Shown: piece by piece, positions 45,470-55,009 of the stretch | How the letters are laid out: each line of letters opens with the position of its first letter | Numbering within the stretch: position 1 is the stretch's first letter | Assembly (NCBI RefSeq): GCF_000505545.1 | Contig: NZ_AYTB01000015.1 | Coordinates: 1 to 64,000, forward strand | Direction of reading: 5' to 3' | DNA: 64,000 nt | DNA from: Kurthia huakuii LAM0618 | GTDB taxonomy: Bacteria; Bacillota; Bacilli; Bacillales_A; Planococcaceae | Translations under genes and position numbers: made by a program | Notes under the pieces: model-generated | Database searches by the model: none | What the model was told of the DNA's origin: nothing | What the model saw: only the letters and a program-made list of their open reading frames with translations

Positions 45470-46809
45470 GAGAGCGTAAAATATTTTGTGTAAATGAAAA
45501 AAATCCATAAAAAAAGAAGACCCAATTCTTGGTAGAATAAAGTCACGACAACCAATTCTAGAAAGAGGGTCTTCCTATGGATAAGTTTACGACAGAAATC
45601 ATTCAAACGCTAGCGCAAAATGGCAATATCGGTGAAGTTTTTCGTAGTCATCTTGAAAAAGCGGTCAATACGCTGTTAGCGCAGGAGTTAACGGCGTTTT
45701 TGGACTATGAAAAATACGACCGTATCGGCTTTAACTCTGGGAATTCACGAAATGGTGTGTACGAACGCACGTTGCACACTGAGTATGGCGACTTAAAGCT
45801 GGAAATCCCACGTGATCGCAATGGCGATTTTCGTCAACAGACCATCGCACCGTATAAACGCTCGAACGATACGCTTGAAAACACGGTCATTCACTTGTTT
45901 CAAAAAGGCATTACGATGACGGAGATTGCCCACCTCATTGAACGAATGTACGGGCATCACTACTCACCGCAGACGGTTTCGAATATGACGCAGGCGATGA
46001 ATGATGAAGTCGAGGCATATCACAATCGCCAGCTGTCGAACCGTTATTCATGCGTCTATTTAGATGCGACGTATATTCCAATCAAACGTGATACGGTAGC
46101 GAAAGAAGCCGTTTATTTAGCGATTGGTATTCGTTTGGACGGCTCAAAAGAGGTGCTCGGTTATACGATTGCACCGACCGAGTCTGTTCATGTATGGCGT
46201 GAGCTATTGGAAAACTTCCGTGAACGTGGAATGGAAGAGGTCCTTCTGTTTATTTCAGATGGCTTAAAAGGCATGGAATCGATGCTTTCTGAAGTATATC
46301 CGCACGCGCATTATCAAACGTGTCTCGTTCATGTGCAGCGCAACTTGAGTCATAAAGTGCGGACGAAAGATCGGGCAGAGGTGTGTGACGACTTTAAACA
46401 AGTATATCGTGCTGAAACGGTAGAAGAAGCGATTCAAGCACGCGAACGCTTTATCAAGAAGTGGCAGACTGCCTATCCGAAGCTCGTGCCAATGGTCAAA
46501 GGCGATGCCATTTTAACGTTCTACGCCTTTCCACAGTCGATTCGCCGTAGTATTTACTCAACGAATTTGATTGAATCGGTGAATAAACAGCTGAAAAAAT
46601 ATACGAAACGTAAGGAACAGTTTCCGAACGAAGCATCACTAGAACGCTTCCTCGTTTCACAATTAAATGACTACAACACACGTTTCCTCGCACGTTGTCA
46701 TCTCGGTTTTGACCAAGCACGTGCCGAGTTAGAAGCGATGCTTGATCGCTAAATGTGATGATCTACCAAGTTTGGGTTGAGCCATTTACACAAAATTATT
46801 GACGGTGCC
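45470..46809 (+). mobile_element. IS256-family insertion sequence, complete
   Basis: The 1340-base element has imperfect 27-base terminal inverted repeats, left 45470-45496 and right 46783-46809, sharing the perfect core ATTTTGTGTAAATG (20 of 27 positions match overall). It carries one intact transposase gene. No clear 8-9 base target duplication was found at the boundaries, so either the ends are slightly misplaced or the site has rearranged. It lies between the unknown upstream gene of Gabija and the end of hsdR. Confidence 0.85.
45577..46752 (+). CDS. IS256-family (mutator) transposase
   Basis: The 391-residue DDE transposase has all catalytic parts: YLDATYIPIKRD (first D), LLFISDGLKGMESML (second D) and STNLIESVNKQLKKYTKRK (E). 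The family-typical N-terminus and the C2H-type CLVHVQRNLSHKVRTKDR segment are also present. Length is normal (about 390-400), and the frame is intact, so the element may be active. AAAGAGGG lies before the ATG. Confidence 0.97.
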   Translation: MDKFTTEIIQTLAQNGNIGEVFRSHLEKAVNTLLAQELTAFLDYEKYDRIGFNSGNSRNGVYERTLHTEYGDLKLEIPRDRNGDFRQQTIAPYKRSNDTLENTVIHLFQKGITMTEIAHLIERMYGHHYSPQTVSNMTQAMNDEVEAYHNRQLSNRYSCVYLDATYIPIKRDTVAKEAVYLAIGIRLDGSKEVLGYTIAPTESVHVWRELLENFRERGMEEVLLFISDGLKGMESMLSEVYPHAHYQTCLVHVQRNLSHKVRTKDRAEVCDDFKQVYRAETVEEAIQARERFIKKWQTAYPKLVPMVKGDAILTFYAFPQSIRRSIYSTNLIESVNKQLKKYTKRKEQFPNEASLERFLVSQLNDYNTRFLARCHLGFDQARAELEAMLDR

Positions 46810-46898
46810 AAGTAACTCTTAGAAAGAAAATCTTATTTTAAAGTTCAGAACTATATATAAATGGTAAGTTAAATAATAAAAGAAGATTCAACTAAAAT

Positions 46899-46929
46899 AA
46901 AAACGCATCCCAAAAAGGAATGCGTTTTT
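46899..46929 (-). terminator. Terminator of the hsd operon
   Basis: AAAACGCAT pairs with ATGCGTTTT around a small loop, with T-runs on both strands. Confidence 0.85.
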
Positions 46930-46940
46930 ATCCTAATTAT

Positions 46941-49931
46941 TTATCCGTTCACTTCCCCATAAACCTCATGCATCATATCTTCCATAATCACCTGCTTAAA
47001 CTCATCATTCTCCAGTATCTTCATAAAGAATTCTTGATTACTACCCATACGATCAATAACAAAATCCATGAATGAACGTTCGAAAGCAAATTTAAAGTTG
47101 TCTTTTGTGTTATTTTGCGCTTGTTGGCGTACTTCTTCACTATTCAGCATATCCTCTTTCACTTGTTCACGTGAAAGGAAATCTGTTTCAGTAAAGTTCG
47201 TACCGAATCGGTCATTTAACTTATCTAAAATACTTGATAAGCGCACCTTTTCATCTTCTTGTTGACCGCCACCGCCATGTTTTTGCGGATCAAGTTCAGC
47301 GCCGCCTGTTTTTTCTAGCTCAATGTTGCCTTCAAATACTTTTTCATTACGGTAGTATTCCAACGCAACATCATCTGCGATATAAATATCTTTATCACCC
47401 TTAAAACGTGGCAATTTGCGTAGTAAGTATGTTAAATAAATATATTGCTTGTGTAAGTCTAAATCAATGAACGTTACAACTTGCAGTACGAAACCATACG
47501 TACGTGTAAATTTCGTTGCGACTTGTTTAAAAGCAAATTGTTCTTCTTCAGAAAGGTCTTTGAAACGTTCGACACCTTTATCAAGAATCGCATTTAAAGT
47601 CGTTTGCGCTTTTGTTGATTTTGTAACACCACCAGCTACTTCAATTTCATTCACTCGTTGTACTTCATCATCCGTAAACACTTGGTACGGTTCAATTTCC
47701 GCTTGCATATCATATAAAATATTCGGGTCCGTTACTTCTGAAAGACTTGTTGATTCATAATAAGGTTGGAATGATTCTTTAATGACATCTGGATCGTTAA
47801 TAAAATCTAACACAAATGTATCTTCTTTTCCTGGACACATACGATTTAAACGAGACAATGTTTGAACCGCTTTAATACCGCTTAAAGGTTTATCTACATA
47901 CATCGTATGTAATAGCGGTTCATCAAATCCCGTTTGATATTTCTCCGCCACGAGTAACACTTTATATTCGTCTGAATTAAATTTTTCTGGTAGCTCTTTT
48001 TCAGAGAAATCATTCATATCAGGCTCTGTATAATTAATCTCATCATCTTTCACAGTACCAGAAAAAGCCACGATTGTTTTTAAATCCTCGTAGCCCATTT
48101 CATTAATATATTTATCAAAGGCAATTTTATAGCGAACAGCATGTAAACGACTCGCCGTTACAACCATTGCTTTTGCACGACCTCCAATTTTACGTTGCAC
48201 GAAATTACGATAATGTTCCATTATGATTTCCGTTTTCTGTGCAATGCTATGTGGATGCAATGAAACATATTGTGCAAGCTTACGAGTTGCTTGTTTTTTA
48301 GACACTTCTGGATCATCATCAACTGTCTTCGCAATTTTCCAGAACGTTTGATACGTCGTATAGTTTTCAAGTACGTCTAAAATAAAGCCTTCTTCAATTG
48401 CTTGGCGCATCGTATATTGATGGAATGCATGTGGTTTTCCATCCGTGCCCATCGTACCGAATTTTTCAAGTGTCTTCGGTTTTGGCGTAGCAGTAAATGC
48501 GAAGAACGATACATTTTCTTGCTTACCACTTTTCATAATCGTTTCAACGATTTTTTCGTCAACATCATCTAAGTTTTCTTCCGCAATACGATCTTCTTCA
48601 TAGGCTGCTTCAAGCGTCTTATCAGATAATACGTTCGTTAACGCAGTAGAGGCTTTCCCACCTTGTGATGAATGGGCTTCATCAATAATGACCGCATATT
48701 TTTTACGTTCTAATCCTGCTACCTTTTCTAATACAAATGGGAACTTTTGAAGCGTCGTAATAATAATACGAGTTTCGTTATTTAGTGCACGTGCAAGCTG
48801 TTCAGAATCTTTATCAATTGGCGCAACCATACCGGCTTTATGTTCCAACTGATAAACGGCGTCTTGTAATTGCTTATCCAATACACGACGGTCTGTAATC
48901 ACGATAACGCTACTAAAAATTGGTTCATTATTTTCGTTGTGTAATTTCGCTAAACGGTGTGCGAGCCATGAAATCGAGTTCGTTTTTCCAGAACCAGCAG
49001 AGTGCTGAATTAAATAATTTTGGCCTACTTGCTTTTCATTGACGTCAGCTTCTAATTTACGCACTGCATCTAATTGATGAAAGCGAGGGAAAATGAGCAT
49101 TTGGCGCTCTCCAATTGTTTCACCATTTGAATCTTTAATATCGTCTTTTTTCACGAAAATGAAACGATATAAAATATCTAATAAGCTATCTGGCGTTAAA
49201 ATTTCATCCCATAAATAATGCGTACGGTAGTTGTCACCATAAGCTAACAGATTTCCTTTCCCTCCATTGTTGCCTTTATTAAACGGTAAGAAATATGTTT
49301 TCTCCTTATCGAGCTTTGTCGTCATAAATACTTCATCTGGATCAACAGCAAAATAAACAGCGACACGTTCATTAAACTTAAACAATTGCTCACGTGGATC
49401 ACGGTCTTTTTTCAATTGCTTCATCGCATGTTCTACTGTTTGATTCGTTAACGGATTTTTCAGTTCCATCACAACGATTGGTAAACCGTTTAAAAATAAC
49501 ACCATATCTAAGCTATTGTTATGCTTATCGCTGTAATAAACTTGGCGTGCGACATTAAACCGATTTTTCGCATATTGCTCATACAATGTTTTGTTCATAT
49601 CTGTCGGTGGTTTATTATAGGCAAGCTGTAACGTCACACCACGGTCTTTAATCCCTTTGCGCAGACACTCCACAAGACCTTGTTTATGAAGTTGCATTTT
49701 AATACGTTTCAATACTTCTTTTTTATAAGAAGGGCCGTACGATTTTTCTAATGTGCGCATGCGTTTTTCTTGTGTATCTTCTAAAAATGCAAATAGTTCT
49801 TCAACGTCAATCGCATGCTCTTTAAACGCTTTACTCGCTTCATCTTCTAATACACGCTTTTTATAACCAGCACCAATCAATGCCAATTCAATATTCGTTT
49901 CAAATCCTTTTTCAGATGTATCTACAGCCAT
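46941..49931 (-). CDS. hsdR: Type I restriction enzyme R subunit
   Basis: The 996-residue motor and nuclease subunit translocates and cleaves unmodified DNA. The N-terminal RecB-like nuclease is seen as LDMVLFLNGLPIVVMELKNP (D...ExK). The helicase follows with Walker A HSAGSGKTNSISWLA, Walker B VIIDEAHSSQGG, SFFAFTATPKPKTL, VAFSGTVKDD, and QTGFDEPLLHTMYVDKPLSG with TLSRLNRMCPGKED. A C-terminal helical domain binds the methyltransferase core. It is the last gene of the hsdM-hsdS-hsdR operon, 15 bases after hsdS, with GAGGTG before the ATG. Intact. Confidence 0.96.
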   Translation of the reverse strand: MAVDTSEKGFETNIELALIGAGYKKRVLEDEASKAFKEHAIDVEELFAFLEDTQEKRMRTLEKSYGPSYKKEVLKRIKMQLHKQGLVECLRKGIKDRGVTLQLAYNKPPTDMNKTLYEQYAKNRFNVARQVYYSDKHNNSLDMVLFLNGLPIVVMELKNPLTNQTVEHAMKQLKKDRDPREQLFKFNERVAVYFAVDPDEVFMTTKLDKEKTYFLPFNKGNNGGKGNLLAYGDNYRTHYLWDEILTPDSLLDILYRFIFVKKDDIKDSNGETIGERQMLIFPRFHQLDAVRKLEADVNEKQVGQNYLIQHSAGSGKTNSISWLAHRLAKLHNENNEPIFSSVIVITDRRVLDKQLQDAVYQLEHKAGMVAPIDKDSEQLARALNNETRIIITTLQKFPFVLEKVAGLERKKYAVIIDEAHSSQGGKASTALTNVLSDKTLEAAYEEDRIAEENLDDVDEKIVETIMKSGKQENVSFFAFTATPKPKTLEKFGTMGTDGKPHAFHQYTMRQAIEEGFILDVLENYTTYQTFWKIAKTVDDDPEVSKKQATRKLAQYVSLHPHSIAQKTEIIMEHYRNFVQRKIGGRAKAMVVTASRLHAVRYKIAFDKYINEMGYEDLKTIVAFSGTVKDDEINYTEPDMNDFSEKELPEKFNSDEYKVLLVAEKYQTGFDEPLLHTMYVDKPLSGIKAVQTLSRLNRMCPGKEDTFVLDFINDPDVIKESFQPYYESTSLSEVTDPNILYDMQAEIEPYQVFTDDEVQRVNEIEVAGGVTKSTKAQTTLNAILDKGVERFKDLSEEEQFAFKQVATKFTRTYGFVLQVVTFIDLDLHKQYIYLTYLLRKLPRFKGDKDIYIADDVALEYYRNEKVFEGNIELEKTGGAELDPQKHGGGGQQEDEKVRLSSILDKLNDRFGTNFTETDFLSREQVKEDMLNSEEVRQQAQNNTKDNFKFAFERSFMDFVIDRMGSNQEFFMKILENDEFKQVIMEDMMHEVYGEVNG

Positions 49932-49946
49932 TCCATTTCACCTCAC

Positions 49947-51269
49947 TTAATCTACTTCCATATCACGTACGTCAATTTTCCCTGTTACTGCTTCGTAGAT
50001 AAGGGATTGACGATATTCTTTTAGTTTTTTGATTTGTTTGCTTACTAACAATATAGATTCATCTAATGGAATAAGTCGCTCTTTTAAAGATTTAACGATT
50101 TCTAACTGTTCATTCAAGGGCGGAATTATACATCTAAGTTTTTTTATAGTTTGAAGTGTTAACCTTCTTAAAGCTGCTCCAGCTAGAAAACTCTCCATTT
50201 GATTTTTATTTATTAGTGACTCTAACCAAAAAGATAAATAACTTGAATCTAAATAGTTATTAGGACGAAGTATAGCAAGTGAGGATAAAATTACAAATTC
50301 ATTTTCTTTAACAACAGCTACTTTGCCTATTGTTCCATCCTTACTAAGCAATACATCATTAAAGTTAGGTTGACAACCATTCTTCACTAAAACATTATAG
50401 TCCTCCTCACTAATTTTCAAAGCATTTTCTAAATCAATATTACCGTATTTCAAGTCCTTCACAGTAATATATGGATAACCCACATCCATCATTTCTGGTG
50501 AAAAATGAGATCCATCAGTTAGTTTATCCAAATAAAGTTTTAATAAAGAAGTATTCCAATGCTCAGGAATCTCACCAATCCATTCAACACCTGAATCTTT
50601 CATTTTCACGTTCGGATTTAAACCTTTTGTTACAGCTTCTGTAATGATGGATTGGCGTTGTTGTTCTAACATACTTGTTAACTGCTCTTTTTGTTCGATA
50701 ATTTTATCTACTGTATTTATTTTATTATCTAAATATTTTATAACTTGATGCTGAATTTTTAGACCTGGAACTGCTATAGGTAATTGCATTAAAATTTTAT
50801 TCGAAAGCTGTTGCTGAGCAGTTCCATAAGCAAAGTAATCTAAACATAATTTCCAAGCCTTTGTTTTTGTAAAATAAAATAAAAATTTACTGTCTAATAT
50901 TTTTCGTGGTCGTATAATCATCATTTGAGCATTTATAAAAGCCTGTTCATAAACTTCGCCGCTGAATAATCCTGCTGAACCTATCGTGCCTCTTACAGAA
51001 GTAATGATGTCATTTTTCAAAACTTTGCCACGGCCCAATTTAGCGAATTTTTCTTCTGAAATAAATCTAACTTTACTATAATTGAAGCCATTAGATTTTA
51101 AATTGTCACCAGACAGGAATAAGATTCCATTATCTACTAAATCTTTGTCATTCGGATATTCTGAACCTCTATCTCCGTCTATTATTTCTGCTAAATATTT
51201 AAGTTTTTTAACCTCCCAATCACTTGGTATATGTGAAAGCCATTCAATACCACTATCTTTGAAACTCAT
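49947..51269 (-). CDS. hsdS: Type I restriction-modification specificity subunit S
   Basis: The 440-residue protein has two target-recognition domains, one starting at DSGIEWLSHIPSDWEVKKLK and the other at DSGVEWIGEIPEHW, each followed by a conserved helix. The helices are KYLDNKINTVDKIIEQKEQL with QRQSIITEAVTKGLN in the centre, and the corresponding ILLVSKQIKKLKEYRQSLIYEAVTGKID at the end. The two different TRDs imply a bipartite, asymmetric recognition site. Its start overlaps the stop of hsdM by four bases. The codon use is more AT-rich than in hsdM and hsdR, as is common for the fast-evolving S gene. Confidence 0.95.
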   Translation of the reverse strand: MSFKDSGIEWLSHIPSDWEVKKLKYLAEIIDGDRGSEYPNDKDLVDNGILFLSGDNLKSNGFNYSKVRFISEEKFAKLGRGKVLKNDIITSVRGTIGSAGLFSGEVYEQAFINAQMMIIRPRKILDSKFLFYFTKTKAWKLCLDYFAYGTAQQQLSNKILMQLPIAVPGLKIQHQVIKYLDNKINTVDKIIEQKEQLTSMLEQQRQSIITEAVTKGLNPNVKMKDSGVEWIGEIPEHWNTSLLKLYLDKLTDGSHFSPEMMDVGYPYITVKDLKYGNIDLENALKISEEDYNVLVKNGCQPNFNDVLLSKDGTIGKVAVVKENEFVILSSLAILRPNNYLDSSYLSFWLESLINKNQMESFLAGAALRRLTLQTIKKLRCIIPPLNEQLEIVKSLKERLIPLDESILLVSKQIKKLKEYRQSLIYEAVTGKIDVRDMEVD

Positions 51270-53278
51270 CCCATCACCTTCTTCAACTGCTCAGCAATCT
51301 CAACTTCTAATGCACGAATTTCGTCCATGATTTCTGCTGAACTGCGTAACGCTGTGTATTTGTAGAATTGACGAGTGAACGGGATCTCATAGCCTACTTT
51401 TGTTTTCGTGTGATCAATCCATGCATCGGGTACATGTGGTAACACTTCACGGGCGAAGTAGTCTTCAATATTTTCTTTTAACGGCACGCTTTCTGTATCA
51501 CGTAAATCTGTATCTGGCTCAATGTCTGTTTTATTTTTCATACATACATCGGCAGTTTCGTCTTTTTCAGATAAACCGTTTAAAATCGCTTTTAATACAG
51601 GAGCGCCGAGTTTAATAGTTGCTTCTGCTAACGCATCTTTTAAAATCTTCGTAAACACTTCACGATTTTTGTATACTTCATCGCTCTCTAATGTACGTAA
51701 GACATGTAAGATTTGCGCTTGAAGTTTTTTACCTTCTTCTATTTCAAAGTGTGCTGCGTCACCTTTTTTCTTTGAAGTCGCTAAGTTCACAAAGCCCTTT
51801 TCTTCAACGACACGTGCTAGACGTTCTTCACTTACTTGGAAGTTTAAGCGTAATGGGCGTTCGACAGTGATTTTTGCATATCCGAAATCTTCGTTATCAA
51901 AGATTTTCACATATTCATTTGGTTGTGCGTCACCATATAAACGAACGATTTCATTTAACTGATCTTCTCTAATTTCGTTACGTTTATTCCCCATTGATTT
52001 CTTCATTTTCTTATAGAAATCAACCGCATTTACTAAACGTACTTTTCCTTTTGATAACAGTGCTTTGTTGTTCGTTAAAATCCAAATATACGTTGCGATA
52101 CCTGTGTTGTAGAAAAGGTCGTTCGGTAATGCGACAATACCTTCTACTAAATCATTTTCTAACACATATTTACGAATTTCACTTTCGCCAGAACCTGCAT
52201 CCCCTGTAAATAAAGGAGAGCCATTCATAATAATCGCTAAACGAGAACCTTGTGGGTTTTCTGGTGTGACGTCTTTCATTTTTGAAAGTAAGTGCATCAA
52301 GAATAATAACTGTCCATCACTTGTACGTGGTGTCCCTGGACCGAAACGACCGTCAAAGCCTTGTTGTTCATGTTCTGCTTTAATTGGTTTCTCGTATGAT
52401 TTCCAGTCAACGCCGTATGGAGGATTTGAAATTAAGTAATCAAACTTATCTGTAGGGAATTTATCGTTTGATAATGTATTCCCTAAACGAATATTCGTTG
52501 CGTCTTCCCCTTTAATTAATAAGTCTGCTTTACAGATGGCATATGATTCTGGATTAATTTCTTGACCGAAAAACTCTAAATGCGCTGTAGGATTCAGATT
52601 TAACAAATATTCTTGTGCGACAGATCCCATACCACCTGTACCAGCTGCTGCATCATATAACGTTTGTGTTAAGCCTGGTTTCGTTAAAATATTGGCATCA
52701 TCGTGTAAGAACAATAAATGCGTCATTAAACGAATGACTTCACGAGGTGTATAGTGATCCCCTGCCTCTGCATGTTCACTAAAGCGACGGATCAATTCTT
52801 CAAATACATAACCCATCTCCACATTCGACACCGTCTCTGGATGCAAGTCTAATTCGCTAAAGCGTTTAATCGTTAAATATAACAAGTTATTTTGATCTAA
52901 CTTATCAATTTGGCGGTCAAAATCGAAGTGCTCCATAATATCACGTGCTACTTTTGAGAAGCCATTAATATAGTCACGTAAGTTGTCTGCGATGTTATCT
53001 GAATCTGTTAACAGCTTTTTGAAATCATATTTACTGATATTATGGAAATTTTGTTTTGATACCCGATTTAAAATCGGTTCACGTGCTTCTTCAGACATTG
53101 TCGCAAACTGTTTAGCTTTTGCTAATACTTCTTCTTTCGTGCTTTCTAATACGCAGTCAAAGCGTCGTAATACTGCTAATGGCAAAACGATCTTACCGTA
53201 ATCTTCTGGCTTATATGGCCCACGCAAAATCTCCGCAATTGACCAAATGAAGCTTACTTTATCTTGAAAGTTAATCAT
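51266..53278 (-). CDS. hsdM: Type I restriction-modification methyltransferase subunit M
   Basis: The 670-residue N6-adenine methyltransferase has a helical N-terminal HsdM domain (WSIAEILRGPYKPEDYGKIVLPLAVLRR), SAM-binding motif TLYDAAAGTGGMGSVAQEYL and catalytic motif ISNPPYGVDW. YTPREVIRLMTHLL precedes the SAM motif. A C-terminal extension ends with GYEIPFTRQFYKYTALRSSAEIMDEIRALE and a coiled coil for contact with S. AAGGAG lies before the ATG. It is the first gene of the operon. The 230 bases upstream hold the promoter region and no other gene. Confidence 0.96.
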   Translation of the reverse strand: MINFQDKVSFIWSIAEILRGPYKPEDYGKIVLPLAVLRRFDCVLESTKEEVLAKAKQFATMSEEAREPILNRVSKQNFHNISKYDFKKLLTDSDNIADNLRDYINGFSKVARDIMEHFDFDRQIDKLDQNNLLYLTIKRFSELDLHPETVSNVEMGYVFEELIRRFSEHAEAGDHYTPREVIRLMTHLLFLHDDANILTKPGLTQTLYDAAAGTGGMGSVAQEYLLNLNPTAHLEFFGQEINPESYAICKADLLIKGEDATNIRLGNTLSNDKFPTDKFDYLISNPPYGVDWKSYEKPIKAEHEQQGFDGRFGPGTPRTSDGQLLFLMHLLSKMKDVTPENPQGSRLAIIMNGSPLFTGDAGSGESEIRKYVLENDLVEGIVALPNDLFYNTGIATYIWILTNNKALLSKGKVRLVNAVDFYKKMKKSMGNKRNEIREDQLNEIVRLYGDAQPNEYVKIFDNEDFGYAKITVERPLRLNFQVSEERLARVVEEKGFVNLATSKKKGDAAHFEIEEGKKLQAQILHVLRTLESDEVYKNREVFTKILKDALAEATIKLGAPVLKAILNGLSEKDETADVCMKNKTDIEPDTDLRDTESVPLKENIEDYFAREVLPHVPDAWIDHTKTKVGYEIPFTRQFYKYTALRSSAEIMDEIRALEVEIAEQLKKVMG

Positions 53279-53512
53279 GTTGTTTCTCCTTTAACTTATA
53301 AACAATTAGTGCTTTTTACTACAGTATATCAAAATATTCACTATTATATTAATATATTACTGTACTTCCTTCTAATTTATGTAATCGGAGCTAGAAACAT
53401 AGGATTTTTTTAAAACTACGTAAAATCCCGATGACTAGCACTCTTCAAAACATCTACCCTCACCCCCTCATTTATGTTAAAGTCATACCAACACAATCAA
53501 AGGGGTGGTTTG

Positions 53513-54070
53513 ATGAAAAAATGGGTTATGTCGGCTGCAGCTGCATTGTCGCTTGTTGCCGCACCAATGGCAAGTTCTGCGGCGACGGTTACGAGCGGTG
53601 CTAGCTATGTGCCAAGTAAAAGTTATAGTTATGATACGTATGATTTAGAAGGTACGCCAAAACGACTGTCGAATCTCAAATGTAGCGGTCCTAGTTCACA
53701 GCGCCAATGTACAACGGCAAATTATCGTGGCTACACGCATTTGTATTACGACAAGTATTTGTCATTAGGAGTTGCGTATTCCGATGTATTTTTGACACCT
53801 GCCTATAAGTTTCCGATGACTAGTGGGAAAACGTACAAGTTAGTCGAATATGATATGGAAGGAAATGCGTATCCTTATCGCTACGAAGTACAATCGGTTA
53901 ATACAACGAAAAAGGTCGGCAACACCACATTTAAAAATGTTATTCGCATTAAAAACCAAAGTGGTGGCTACACCTTTATCGCAAAAAATCATGGGATTAT
54001 CTTAATAACACTTAAGAAAAATGGCAAACAGATTCCATACTACAAAGTAACAAAAGTCAAAAAACGCTAG
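53513..54070 (+). CDS. Secreted protein of unknown function
   Basis: The 185-residue protein has a clear signal peptide, MKKWVMSAAAALSLVAAPMA with cleavage likely at ASSAATV (about residue 24-25). The mature part is rich in Tyr, Ser and Lys and probably beta-structured: SYVPSKSYSYDTYDLEGTPK, TSGKTYKLVEYDMEGNAYPY, TFKNVIRIKNQSGGYTFIAK. It has two cysteines. The start is set at 53513, after AAAGGGGTGG. No family was recognised. It is the first gene to the right of the defence island and ends at its own terminator. Confidence 0.75.
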   Translation: MKKWVMSAAAALSLVAAPMASSAATVTSGASYVPSKSYSYDTYDLEGTPKRLSNLKCSGPSSQRQCTTANYRGYTHLYYDKYLSLGVAYSDVFLTPAYKFPMTSGKTYKLVEYDMEGNAYPYRYEVQSVNTTKKVGNTTFKNVIRIKNQSGGYTFIAKNHGIILITLKKNGKQIPYYKVTKVKKR

Positions 54071-54076
54071 ACAAAC

Positions 54077-54107
54077 AAGGAACCGCAGCTTCTGCGCTTC
54101 CTTTTCT
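54077..54107 (+). terminator. Terminator of the secreted protein gene
   Basis: AAGGAA-CGCAG pairs with CTGCG-TTCCTT around a short loop, followed by T. Confidence 0.85.
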
Positions 54108-54223
54108 TTTTGTAAACATGTATATTTTTTTACTTATTGACCATATAATTTTATGAAATATCAGGAACTATTTAACAATGTAAGGAAGTTGACGATACTA
54201 CAACTAAACAAAGGAGGAGTTCC

Positions 54224-54931
54224 ATGCTTACGAGTATTAACAACACAAACCAGCCTTTCGCTAATCAGAATGCTTCCACGACAGAAACTAAAAAAAATAA
54301 TAAAAATTTAGTAGAATCAGCTAAATCAGAGCAACCTGTAGAAGAGAAGAAAATTCAATATGACAAATATGGTCATACATATGTTGGGGGTATCAACGTA
54401 GCAAACTCTGTATTAGCCGATAAGTTTTCTGAAGAAGATGTGGTCAGATGGAAGGATATTCTTGAAAAACAAGGACCACTATTAACAGTTTTTGACCGTA
54501 TTTGTTTTCCTCCCTATTCCCCCCCTGTTAGTGGAACTATATCGATGAACTTTTTTGACTTTATGTATCTCGTAGAAAAAGGCGATGTCGTCAATCCACA
54601 ATATGCATTAAATGCAACAGATGCCAAGCAGCAAGTAGAAAATGGCAACTGGTCTACTTTTTTTAAGCATATGACGGTGCATGGCAAAAATGTCAATGCA
54701 GCGGAATATATGAAGAGTCTCCCAACCATCCAACGCATTTATGAAATGGGCTTAGTAAAACCAAATGGCGGCTTAATGACCTTCGACGATATGACGTCAT
54801 TATTGCAACAAAAAAAGTATGAAGAGCAAAAAACACGATTAGACCGCGCGCATATTTATCAAGTGGAAAAGCCTGTTTTGGAAATGAATACATCTGAAAA
54901 AATGAAGCAAGGGTATCGTAATTCGATCTAA
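54224..54931 (+). CDS. Hypothetical protein (235 residues)
   Basis: No family was recognised. The N-terminus (LTSINNTNQPFANQNASTTE, then a K/E-rich stretch) is polar and probably disordered for about 45 residues. A more ordered part follows with YGHTYVGGINVANSVLADKFSEED and a C-terminal helical half (EQKTRLDRAHIYQVEKPVLE). There is no signal peptide or membrane segment. A strong AAGGAGGAG ribosome site and a downstream terminator support it as a real gene. The disordered Asn/Thr-rich start resembles that of some phage-derived or sporulation-related proteins, but this is only a compositional impression. Confidence 0.7.
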   Translation: MLTSINNTNQPFANQNASTTETKKNNKNLVESAKSEQPVEEKKIQYDKYGHTYVGGINVANSVLADKFSEEDVVRWKDILEKQGPLLTVFDRICFPPYSPPVSGTISMNFFDFMYLVEKGDVVNPQYALNATDAKQQVENGNWSTFFKHMTVHGKNVNAAEYMKSLPTIQRIYEMGLVKPNGGLMTFDDMTSLLQQKKYEEQKTRLDRAHIYQVEKPVLEMNTSEKMKQGYRNSI

Positions 54932-54971
54932 TAATTGTTTACAAATAAACATGTATTCATTTTTACACATC

Positions 54972-55006
54972 AAAAAAGAGCCTAGCGAAATGCTAAGCTC
55001 TTTTTT
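54972..55006. terminator. Bidirectional terminator between convergent genes
   Basis: AAAAAAGAGC-CTAGC pairs with GCTA-GCTCTTTTTT; T-runs on both strands serve the unknown gene on the left and the MMPL gene on the right. Confidence 0.88.
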
Positions 55007-55009
55007 CAA

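Noticed and set aside
45440-46830. Target-site duplication of the IS256 element
   Set aside because: The bases outside the inferred ends (ATAAAATA on the left, AAGTAACT on the right) do not match, so none is claimed.
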